DNA of 64,000 nt from NCBI RefSeq assembly GCF_003719305.1, contig NZ_RARC01000020.1:1-64000 (forward strand). The letters are read 5' to 3'. Within the stretch, counting starts at the first letter, position 1. The number at the start of each line of letters is the position of its first letter. The notes beneath the pieces were generated by a model. That model was not told where the DNA came from, searched no databases, and was given only the letters and a program-made list of their open reading frames with translations. Position numbers and translations under genes: made by a program. Shown piece by piece: positions 1 to 6,732 of the stretch. The stretch is from Mycolicibacterium stellerae (GTDB lineage: Bacteria > Actinomycetota > Actinomycetes > Mycobacteriales > Mycobacteriaceae).

Positions 1-1358
1 CAGGCTCCGGGTTGGCTCGGCGGCGGGGGCGGGGGAACGCCCGGGTACAGCGGTGTGCCATCGGGTCCGTACATGGGCGCACCGTAGGGCGGCGCTCCCG
101 GGTAAGGAATCGGGCCCGGAGCCGGCCCACCCGGATACCGGATGCTGGGTGGTTCAGGTACTGCGCGTGTGACCGGCAGGTAGTCGGCCCAGCCAGGGAA
201 TCCGATACCGGGATTGGGCCGTACGTCGAGTCCCGTGCCCCATCCGGTGTTGGCGACCAGGTACTGAACCGGCCAGTTGTTTGCGACATCGGGCAACGAC
301 CCGCAACCGGGCGTTCCCCTTGGTCCGCCCTTGGCGGCAACTATCGGCAGGTTGTCGGGGTATTTGTACGGATCGTCGCCGAGCATAACGGCGGCGTCCA
401 TGATCAGCGATTTGCCGTTGAAGCCGCCGGTCGAGACCTTGAGGAGTTCATTCGCTTTGTCGGCACCTACGAGCAGGCAGGTCAACGTCGGGCTGTACTT
501 CATCAACAACTCGGTGGTGGGCTGCAGGCTGTTGACCGACTTGACCAGGTTGTCCTTCGACGGCCCGAGCACGTCAATTCCACTGCGGGACAAGCCCGTC
601 ACATTGGCTAGCAACGCGTCGAGTTGAGCGGACTGCGATATCACGGTGGAACCTGTCACAGTCGTGGCGGCCAAAGTGTCGATGATCTGCTGGGCCGCAT
701 TTCCGTAGGTGTCACTGACCGCTGCCAGCGCGTGCCAGTTCTCCCGAAAGGTGTCGGCGCGCGGGTTCAGCGCCAGCAGCACTTCGTTGGTGTCGGTGAT
801 CGATTGACCGATCCGGTCACCTTGTCCGCGAAGCCCCTCCGCGACAGCTGACAGGACGCTGCTCAGCTTGGCAGGATCAATCTTGTCGAGGATGTCGACC
901 AGATTCTGGAACACGGTGTTGACCTCGATGGCCACGTTCTGCGAGCGCAGGACCGCTCCGGCGGCTAAGCGATTCGGGCTCGGGTCGTGCGGATCGATCA
1001 GATCGACGAACTTCGCGCCGAACAACGTCGTCGCGTTGATCTTCGCCTCGACGTTGGCGGGAATGTACTTGATCTGATCGGGGTCGATATCCAGTCGCAG
1101 ACTGATGCTGTCGGTGCCCGGGGACACGTCGGCTACGTGACCGACCTGCACACCGCGCATTTTCACCTTGGCGTACGGCTCCATGATCAAGCCCGAACGA
1201 TCCGACACCAGCGTTACGGGCACCGTGGCGGAGAACGATCGATTGAAGGCGCCCAAGCTGAGCGCGACCGCGATGCCTACTACCACCACCAGCAGGGCCG
1301 CCAACCATCCCGTCGGAAAGCGCTGCAACCACGTTGACTTACCTCGAGTATCCCGCAC
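1..1358 (-). CDS. Mce family protein, MceA-like (partial, C-terminus cut by window edge)
   Basis: Cell-envelope lipid-uptake protein of the MCE/MlaD family. The frame is open for 452 codons from a GTG at 1358, 4 bases after the stop of the upstream yrbE gene, and runs off the left edge. One membrane anchor lies at about residues 18-38. It is followed by the MCE domain (about 43-125, with VPVTLVSDRSGL and YAKVKMRGVQVG), then a long helical region, then a Pro/Gly-rich tail (ends PPPPPPSQPG), which is usual for the first Mce protein after the YrbE pair. Family knowledge: six Mce proteins form a tunnel from outer envelope to the YrbE permease. Which mce operon type this is cannot be told; the remaining mce genes should lie beyond position 1. 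Confidence 0.87.
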   Translation of the reverse strand, partial: MRDTRGKSTWLQRFPTGWLAALLVVVVGIAVALSLGAFNRSFSATVPVTLVSDRSGLIMEPYAKVKMRGVQVGHVADVSPGTDSISLRLDIDPDQIKYIPANVEAKINATTLFGAKFVDLIDPHDPSPNRLAAGAVLRSQNVAIEVNTVFQNLVDILDKIDPAKLSSVLSAVAEGLRGQGDRIGQSITDTNEVLLALNPRADTFRENWHALAAVSDTYGNAAQQIIDTLAATTVTGSTVISQSAQLDALLANVTGLSRSGIDVLGPSKDNLVKSVNSLQPTTELLMKYSPTLTCLLVGADKANELLKVSTGGFNGKSLIMDAAVMLGDDPYKYPDNLPIVAAKGGPRGTPGCGSLPDVANNWPVQYLVANTGWGTGLDVRPNPGIGFPGWADYLPVTRAVPEPPSIRYPGGPAPGPIPYPGAPPYGAPMYGPDGTPLYPGVPPPPPPSQPGA

Positions 1359-1362
1359 GGCG

Positions 1363-2220
1363 CTATCCCGCGAAGTTGAAGTTGCCGGTCTGGCCATAGA
1401 TCGCCAGAGTCACCAACATGAGGGCCACGGCGCCGACAATCAGCGCAAGACGGGTGGCGCGGCCCACGGCCTGCCCTACTCCCGCCGGCCCCCCGGTAGC
1501 GGTGAAGCCGTAATAAGTGTGGATCAGCATGATGATGACGGTCAGGATCATCACTGTCACAAAGGAATTGAACACTTCCGAGGGCACCAGGAAGGTTCGG
1601 AAGTAGTGATCATAGACGCCGGTAGATTGGCCGTACAGCAGCGTGGTGCCCGCCCGCGCTGCGAAGTAGCCCATCAACAATGCCACGCAGAACAGCGGCC
1701 CGATCGCGATAACCCCGGCGGTGATGCGCGTCGAGACCAGGAAGGACACCGCTCGGATCCCCATGACCTCCAGCGCATCGATCTCTTCGCTGATCCGCAT
1801 GGCGCCTAACTGCGCTGTGCAGCCCGCACCAAGCGTCGCCGAGAACGCCACAAGCGCGGTTCCCGTGCTGATCGTTCTGGTGTTGAGGAACGCGGAAGCG
1901 AACCCGGTAAGTGCCTGCGTGCCAATCTCAGAGAACTGGTTGTAGCCGAACGTCGCGATGAGCCCGCCGGTGGACATGTTCAAAAACGTGACGACCGCCA
2001 CCGTCCCACCGACCACCGCCAACGCGCCGGCGCCAAGACTCATCGACGCGACTTGACGCAGCAATTCGGCCCTGTAGTTGATGATTGCGTCGGGAAGGCT
2101 GCCCAACGCTTGGAGATAGAAGCGAGTTTGCTCACCGATTTGACGCCACATCTGCCTGACGCCGCCGACCGACCGAACAAGACGCGGATACCGCTGCGCC
2201 ACAATCACCTTCGCGCTCAC
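1363..2220 (-). CDS. YrbE-B type Mce permease (MlaE family)
   Basis: Integral membrane permease subunit of the Mce lipid importer. 285 residues from a GTG at 2220 that overlaps the stop of yrbEA by 4 bases (GTGA). A longer reading upstream exists but would run inside yrbEA, so the overlapping start is preferred. The MlaE/permease core is clear: several hydrophobic helices, the conserved segment with LGAMRISEEIDALEVMGI (coupling helix that contacts the ATPase) and a C-terminal GGPAGVGQAVGRA segment. It pairs with the upstream paralogue and leads straight into mceA. No Mce ATPase (MkL) gene is in the window, as is normal for mycobacteria. Confidence 0.92.
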   Translation of the reverse strand: MSAKVIVAQRYPRLVRSVGGVRQMWRQIGEQTRFYLQALGSLPDAIINYRAELLRQVASMSLGAGALAVVGGTVAVVTFLNMSTGGLIATFGYNQFSEIGTQALTGFASAFLNTRTISTGTALVAFSATLGAGCTAQLGAMRISEEIDALEVMGIRAVSFLVSTRITAGVIAIGPLFCVALLMGYFAARAGTTLLYGQSTGVYDHYFRTFLVPSEVFNSFVTVMILTVIIMLIHTYYGFTATGGPAGVGQAVGRATRLALIVGAVALMLVTLAIYGQTGNFNFAG

Positions 2221-3065
2221 TTCTGTACCTCGAAGCCGAGGCCCGTCACGACGACATTGATGAAAAGTAGGGCGACGAACGACAAGACCACGGTCTCGTT
2301 CACCGCGTTTCCGACTGCGGCGGGGCCCCGCGTAACGGTCGTGCCCTGGTAACACGCGATCAGGCCTGCCGTGAGGCCGAACATTCCCGCTTTGATCAGT
2401 GCGACGACCACGTCATCGATTCCGACGAGCAGGGTCATCCCGGCCACGAATGCACCCGGCGTCACGTGCTGGAAAAAGACCGAGAAGAAGAAACCGCCGA
2501 CGAGCCCGATCAACGTCACCAGAGAGGCAAGGAGCAACGCAACGACCGTCGCTGCCAGCACGCGGGGAACCATGAGCGCGCGGACGGGATCGACCCCCAT
2601 TACGCGCAGGGCATCGAGTTCTTCGCGGATGGTGCGCGCGCCGAGGTCGGCACAAATCGCCGACGCTCCGGCCCCGGCCACGACGATGACCGTCACGAAT
2701 GGTCCGAGTTGAGTAACTGCGCCGAGAGCGGCGCCGGACCCGGAGAAATCTGCGGCGCCGAATTCGACAAGCAAGGTGTTGAAGGCGAATGTGGCGGAGA
2801 CGACGTACGGAATCGAAAGCACCAACGCGGTGACCGTCGAGACTTTTGCGACGAACAATGCTTGTTCAAGAAACTCACGCCAAGCGAACGGCGGCTTGAA
2901 GATTGCCACGAGAATGTCCAGCGACAAAGCGAAGAACCCGCCGATGCTCTGCAGCGGGTTGGCGGCCCCGGGGCGGGGCCACCGAAAAGCCGCAGACTTA
3001 CCGACCAAGTTCGGAGCTGAGGTGGGGCCTGCGTCGTCCACGATGTCCAGCGTCATGCCGCTCAC
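2217..3065 (-). CDS. YrbE-A type Mce permease (MlaE family)
   Basis: First permease subunit of the Mce importer, 282 residues. The start is a GTG immediately after the TAG of the preceding gene (stop 3068-3066, start 3065); an internal ATG three codons later is an alternative. It carries the MlaE-family coupling motif (GARTIREELDALRVMGVDP) and five to six hydrophobic helices. Its last four bases overlap yrbEB. The upstream unknown gene, yrbEA, yrbEB and mceA are close enough to be one transcript driven from the promoter at 3668-3697. Confidence 0.92.
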   Translation of the reverse strand: MSGMTLDIVDDAGPTSAPNLVGKSAAFRWPRPGAANPLQSIGGFFALSLDILVAIFKPPFAWREFLEQALFVAKVSTVTALVLSIPYVVSATFAFNTLLVEFGAADFSGSGAALGAVTQLGPFVTVIVVAGAGASAICADLGARTIREELDALRVMGVDPVRALMVPRVLAATVVALLLASLVTLIGLVGGFFFSVFFQHVTPGAFVAGMTLLVGIDDVVVALIKAGMFGLTAGLIACYQGTTVTRGPAAVGNAVNETVVLSFVALLFINVVVTGLGFEVQK

Positions 3066-3569
3066 CTAATCCGCAGTGTCCGAATATGGGTCGATGAGCG
3101 CCTGAGCGGCGGCAACGCCGCCTGCGCGGTGGAGCTGCGTGAACAACTTCGCCAGGGTTTCCACCCAATTCATCGCAGTGCCCCGGGAAGCGAACATCGC
3201 ATGGCCGCAAGTCCAGATGCCGGTGCGCTGCTTCACGGTGTCGGTGATATAGCCCACCCAGGCTGTGAAAAGGCCGTGCGCGCCGGCGATCTCAACATCG
3301 TCGGAGTCAACGGCGATGATGTGGTCACATTCACCGTGCTGTATGCATTCCACGTCGTGTTCGATGACGATGCGGTAGGCGGTGGGAGGATCGGCGAGAG
3401 CTGTCATCGCTTTAACACCTCGCGGATGTTCTGGACCAGATGTCGAGAGCTGCCAGAACTGTCGATCGCCTCTTGGATCAGCTTGAGCTTGTCTGCGCTC
3501 GATAACCGCCGCCTGCGCGGTGGAGCTTTGCTTCGCGGGGGACACATCGGTGGTGAGGTTGGCGGTCAT
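3066..3569 (-). CDS. unknown protein, first gene of the mce transcription unit
   Basis: Not recognised. 167 residues from an ATG at 3569 with a good ribosome site (AAGGAG, 9 bases upstream). The same Shine-Dalgarno and leader precede the 53-residue gene at 5124, which supports this start over the longer open frame to 3692. The N-terminal 60 residues are polar and low-complexity. The C-terminal half looks folded (YRIVIEHDVECIQHGECDH, then TWCGHAM-like and an amphipathic helix MNWVETLAKLFTQLHRAG) and holds Cys residues spaced as in a possible metal site or disulfide. The stop abuts the yrbEA start codon, so it is almost certainly cotranscribed with the permeases. A later start at MTALADPP is possible. 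Confidence 0.6.
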   Translation of the reverse strand: MTANLTTDVSPAKQSSTAQAAVIERRQAQADPRGDRQFWQLSTSGPEHPRGVKAMTALADPPTAYRIVIEHDVECIQHGECDHIIAVDSDDVEIAGAHGLFTAWVGYITDTVKQRTGIWTCGHAMFASRGTAMNWVETLAKLFTQLHRAGGVAAAQALIDPYSDTAD

Positions 3570-3735
3570 GTGGCTGCACTCCTTCCATGGCGTCTGGGCT
3601 TGAACTGGCGCACTCGGCTGTCTTTGCGGGACATACGTCGCGTGCGCTGTGATGTGCGCGGAATCACACCCTAGCCCTCTAATTGAGTTCACGTCAATGA
3701 CTCCAACTCAACGACTTTTGATTCGATCGACCGGT
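3549..3735 (-). repeat. promoter/leader module, copy A (direct repeat with 5104-5289)
   Basis: About 187 bases, clearly similar (roughly 80 percent by eye) to 5104-5289 in the same orientation. The match runs from GATCGACCGGT at the upstream edge through promoter, leader, ribosome site and the first codons of the downstream gene. On the minus strand a TTGACG -35 (3697-3692) and TAGGGT -10 (3673-3668) are 18 bases apart; a 98-base leader then leads to the ATG at 3569. A degenerate palindrome, TAATTGAG-N5-GTCAATGA (3680-3700), overlaps the -35. It drives the unknown gene and yrbEA/B/mceA. In 3736-3905, upstream of it, I see nothing convincing. Confidence 0.75.
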
Positions 3736-3905
3736 GCCCCTGCCGGGCTATTTGCGCCGCGCCCGCAAGACCGCGCCGGTCGACGCTCATGAGGCCTTGG
3801 ACGCGAACCGCGCCCAACGCGATCTCCATCGCGGTTTCGGACGCAAAGAGCTTGGCCATCCCAGCCTCCCCCTGCCTCCAGAAAGTGTCGCAATCCGCGG
3901 GATGT

Positions 3906-4283
3906 TCAGCAGACAGGCGAGCGGGCAGGTGGGGTACGGGAAACCGTAAGCAGCCTAGGGGTTTTCGGCGCTGCCGACAATCTTCTGATCGATGCCGCGG
4001 TTTGTCCCATACCGCGTATCACGAATCCTTGGATGAGACGACGAAGATGCTCGTGTTCGTCGTGAAACGCATAGGCGTCGAGCCATGTACTGCACAGCTG
4101 CAGCAACGATGGTTGCAGCGAAATACACTTGACGTCAACCACATTGAGTAGGTGGCGAATTGCGGAAAACGTGTCGCCGGCGCCGAGTGTGACGAAAGCG
4201 TAATTGCGCTCACGGGTGTTCATGCGCGGCTTGGCAGCATCAATGAGTGCCCAAGCCAGGTTAGTTTCCTGAAGGTTCTGCAC
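3906..4283 (-). CDS. unknown small protein, last gene of the small-gene cluster
   Basis: Not recognised. 125 residues from a GTG at 4283; an ATG at 4223 (MNTRERNYAF) is a shorter alternative, and neither start has a strong ribosome site. The middle of the protein looks globular, with alternating hydrophobic positions (SAIRHLLNVVDVKCISLQPS and LLQLCSTWLDAYAFHDEHEH), which suggests an alpha/beta or helical soluble protein. The tail after about residue 100 is basic and disordered. It follows the 60-residue gene by 24 bases on the same strand and is probably part of the transcript that starts at 5223. Confidence 0.5.
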   Translation of the reverse strand: MQNLQETNLAWALIDAAKPRMNTRERNYAFVTLGAGDTFSAIRHLLNVVDVKCISLQPSLLQLCSTWLDAYAFHDEHEHLRRLIQGFVIRGMGQTAASIRRLSAAPKTPRLLTVSRTPPARSPVC

Positions 4284-4307
4284 CGCACTGCTCGCTTGAC
4301 TGGCGCT

Positions 4308-4490
4308 TCACAGTGGTGGTGTGTTAGATCTGAGCCGCTCAGGTGAGGGCCGTACCCTGACCAGATCCCATGGACATACCATCCGCGAGGTGCCCGTGGT
4401 TGTCTTGACTTGGATGAGCATCGTGCCGACGTCGGCGACCGTGCCGAGGCGCGCACCTTCGCGAACCTCGTCACCTAAATGGAATCGCAT
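4308..4490 (-). CDS. small SH3-like (DUF1918-type) protein
   Basis: 60 residues starting MRFHLGDEVREG at 4490, with a good AGGAG 8 bases upstream; the longer open frame to 4556 lacks one. The pattern GD-V-x(4)-G-T-V-x-DVG, a VK strand and a final PWDLVRV resembles the tiny beta-barrel proteins annotated as DUF1918 in actinobacteria, whose role is unknown. It belongs to a run of very small genes on the minus strand ahead of the mce operon. The fold assignment is by eye only. Confidence 0.5.
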   Translation of the reverse strand: MRFHLGDEVREGARLGTVADVGTMLIQVKTTTGTSRMVCPWDLVRVRPSPERLRSNTPPL

Positions 4491-4558
4491 GCTGCTGTCT
4501 CCTAATCTTCCTATTCGTGCCCAGCCCGGGCGCAGATCGCCACAGGCGATCGTCACGG

Positions 4559-4756
4559 TTATCGCTGTCCGTAATCGATTCTGGGGACGGTTATTTCATG
4601 GCGCGTGTGCCACCGGATGGTGTCTCTACCGTCGCGCCAATAGACCTTGTATCTACTTGCGTCGCTGTCAACGATGACACCGCAGCCGCGCCGGCGGTCA
4701 GAAGACAACACGGTATCGCCGATCACCGGAGTGCGTGGATGGCGTCCGACAATCAT
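4559..4756 (-). CDS. small SH3-like (DUF1918-type) protein
   Basis: 65 residues from an ATG at 4756 that overlaps the stop of the upstream 62-residue gene (ATGA, 4756-4753), a typical translational-coupling arrangement that fixes the start. The sequence PVIGDTVLSSDRRRGCGVIV, then YKVYWRDGRDTIRWHTRHEI, has the short-strand pattern of a DUF1918-like beta barrel. It is distantly like the 60-residue neighbour at 4308-4490, so the two may be diverged duplicates. Function unknown. Confidence 0.55.
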   Translation of the reverse strand: MIVGRHPRTPVIGDTVLSSDRRRGCGVIVDSDASRYKVYWRDGRDTIRWHTRHEITVPRIDYGQR

Positions 4757-4941
4757 GGCCGAGTCGCCCCGATGCGGTACCGGATCTGTGCGACGAACGT
4801 GTGCCCCAGGTTGTCGACAACATCCCACGAATAGGGTCCGCGTAACTGCGTGATGCCCAACTTGTGGACCGCACGACGCGCGTCTGTCTCCGAACAGATC
4901 TCGGCTACTCGTCGGCCGTCAGAAGTGATAACGATCCACAT
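4753..4941 (-). CDS. unknown 62-residue protein
   Basis: 62 residues from an ATG at 4941. It begins MWIVITSDGRRVAEICSETD, continues through a helix (DARRAVHKLG) and ends in a VVDNLGHTFVAQIRYRIG strand pair. This strand-helix-strand pattern fits a small folded domain. It is not recognised as a known family. It lies 21 bases after the 53-residue leader gene and overlaps the next gene by 4 bases, which argues that it is a real member of the cluster. Confidence 0.5.
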   Translation of the reverse strand: MWIVITSDGRRVAEICSETDARRAVHKLGITQLRGPYSWDVVDNLGHTFVAQIRYRIGATRP

Positions 4942-4962
4942 CGGTGCACCTACGTAGTGTCT

Positions 4963-5124
4963 TTACATCTTGCTTGCTTGAAGAAGATCAAGTCGTAGCG
5001 AGGCTGAGCTACGGCCCGCGGCCGGCCAATCGGGAGCGACTGGGTCGTCCGCCCGCCAGACGAAGTCAAGCGTTACAAACGGCTCCGCCGTATGGGTCAC
5101 ACCGGTGGTGACGCTGGTAGTCAC
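4963..5124 (-). CDS. 53-residue leader-type protein, paralogous at its N-terminus to the gene at 3066-3569
   Basis: Starts at a GTG (5124) with the same AAGGAGTGCAGC ribosome site and leader as the gene at 3569. The first residues are also related (T-rich: VTTSVTTGVTHTAEP here, MTANLTTDVSPAKQ there), so the repeat extends into coding sequence. The rest (FVTLDFVWRADDPVAPDW and a short tail) resembles nothing I know. It could be a short secreted or regulatory protein, or a copy of the 167-residue gene that lost its C-terminal part. Confidence 0.45.
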   Translation of the reverse strand: MTTSVTTGVTHTAEPFVTLDFVWRADDPVAPDWPAAGRSSASLRLDLLQASKM

Positions 5125-5289
5125 GTCGCTGCACTCCTTACCATGGCGTCTCCTCTTGAGCTGGCGCACTCGGCTGTCTTTGCGGGACGGTCGTCGCTGG
5201 GCCGTGATGTGCGCTGAATCACAGGCTAGCCCTGTCATTGACTTAACGTCAATGACTAAGATTCAACTAATTTGATGCGATCGACCGGT
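5104..5289 (-). repeat. promoter/leader module, copy B (direct repeat with 3549-3735)
   Basis: Same layout as copy A on the minus strand: TTGACG (5252-5247), an 18-base spacer, TAGCCT (5228-5223), then 98 bases of leader to the GTG at 5124. The leader length is identical in both copies. Here the operator is a perfect palindrome, TCATTGAC-N5-GTCAATGA (5235-5255), overlapping the -35, as expected for repression by a dimeric TetR- or GntR-type regulator. It drives the five small genes 5124-3906. Between 5290 and the dehydrogenase stop at 5469 I see no gene or clear signal. Confidence 0.75.
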
Positions 5290-5468
5290 CACTCGCAGCA
5301 ACGTGCGGATCCCATGACGTCCATCGACCGGTGGACGGCTACGCGAACGACTCAACGGTCCCGCTGACGAAGGCTCGCCGGCGGGAAAGGAATCGCGACA
5401 TGTTGTCTGTCCCGCAAATTCCGCTCTGCCCGACCGGGATAGGCTAGGCCACCAGTCAGCGCGGGTCG

Positions 5469-6512
5469 TTACGGGTCCACCTCCTGTGTTCCGGCCCCGG
5501 TATCGACGGCCGGAAGACACCGCGGCCGGAGCGCTTCCACGACGTCGTGCCCGACGCGAGTCGGCGGAGAGCCGGCGTCGATCACGGCGGACAGCGCTTC
5601 CCGGATGGCCTTCGCCGCGTCGTCCTCCCCGAGGAACTCCAGCATCATGACCGCCGAGAGCAACTGCGAACTCGGGTTCACCCGGTCGGTGCCGACACTG
5701 TCGTGCGCTGAACCGTGCACCGGCTCGAACATGGAAGGCGCGGTACGTTCGGGATTCAGATTCGCTGTCCCTGCGAACCCCACTCCGCCGGTGACGGCTC
5801 CCGCCAGGTCGGTGAGGATGTCGCCGAAGAGGTTGTCTGTGACGACGACGTCGAAGCGCGTCGGGTCTTCCACAAGATAGATACAGGCCGCATCGACGTG
5901 GAAGTACGCCGTCGTCACGTCCGGGAAATCCAGGCTGATCTGGTCGAAGGTGCGCCGCCAAAGGTCCCCGGCGAAAGTCAGCACGTTGGTCTTGTGCACC
6001 AACGCCAGGTGTCGGCGCGGCCGAGCCGCGGCGGTGGCGAAGGCATAGCGGATACACCGCTCCACCCCGAGCCGAGTGTTCACCGAGCCCTGGGTAGCCA
6101 CCTCCGCTGGAGTCCCGCGCCGGAGGAATCCGCCTTCGCCCGCGTAAGCGCCCTCGCTGTTCTCCCGGACGATGACGAAGTCGCTCCCCCGTCCCACGAA
6201 GGGCCGCACGCTGATGTACAGGTCAAGCTCAGTGCGCAGACGCAGGATGATGCCGCGCTCCACGATGCCGGAAGGCACCTTCGGGTCCCCGATCGCGGGA
6301 CCAATCGGGCCTTTGAGGATCGCATCGCATCCACGCAGCTTCGCTACGTCTTCGTCACTCATGATGTGGCCGTCGCGAGAGTAGCGGTCGGCGCCGATGT
6401 CGAAGCGGACCTCGTCGAAGTCGACACCGGCAGCACGCATGACGTCTACCGCCACGCCGACAGTCTCAGGCCCAATCCCATCACCCGGGATGACGGCGAT
6501 GCGGTGGGTCAT
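5469..6512 (-). CDS. isocitrate/isopropylmalate family dehydrogenase
   Basis: NAD(P)-dependent beta-decarboxylating 2-hydroxyacid dehydrogenase, 347 residues from the ATG at 6512. Family marks: N-terminal IAVIPGDGIGPE, substrate/Mg loop VIVRENSEGAYAGEGG, VHKTNVL with the catalytic Lys, DVVVTDNLFGDILTDLAG with the metal-binding Asp residues, and FEPVHGSAHD for the cofactor. Length fits 3-isopropylmalate, homoisocitrate or tartrate/malate dehydrogenases, which are hard to separate by sequence. It is not beside leuC/leuD here, so a catabolic role (tartrate-like or 3-alkylmalate substrate) is as likely as leucine synthesis. It follows the oxidoreductase gene by 220 bases on the same strand; 6513-6732 shows no gene. 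Confidence 0.85.
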   Translation of the reverse strand: MTHRIAVIPGDGIGPETVGVAVDVMRAAGVDFDEVRFDIGADRYSRDGHIMSDEDVAKLRGCDAILKGPIGPAIGDPKVPSGIVERGIILRLRTELDLYISVRPFVGRGSDFVIVRENSEGAYAGEGGFLRRGTPAEVATQGSVNTRLGVERCIRYAFATAAARPRRHLALVHKTNVLTFAGDLWRRTFDQISLDFPDVTTAYFHVDAACIYLVEDPTRFDVVVTDNLFGDILTDLAGAVTGGVGFAGTANLNPERTAPSMFEPVHGSAHDSVGTDRVNPSSQLLSAVMMLEFLGEDDAAKAIREALSAVIDAGSPPTRVGHDVVEALRPRCLPAVDTGAGTQEVDP

Positions 6513-6732
6513 TGGGTCGTCATCCCGTCGGTTCGGAGGACGAGCGCGCCGACATCTGAGCGCAGTTTGAAGCTTGTCACCATTTCCTCTCATGCCCTGG
6601 CGAACCCGTGGAGTTGCCCGACTGCTTGAACTTTGGGATAACGACTTCCGATCTGCCCGCCCGAGTCGGCGCCCCAATGACAGCCCTGCTATCGCTTGGT
6701 GAAGCTTGTTTGCGCATTCGAAAAACCCGTCT

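Noticed and set aside
3708..3893. 61-codon minus-strand frame between the small-gene cluster and promoter copy A
   Set aside because: Arg/Gly-rich shadow composition, no ribosome site, and it overlaps the conserved promoter module edge.
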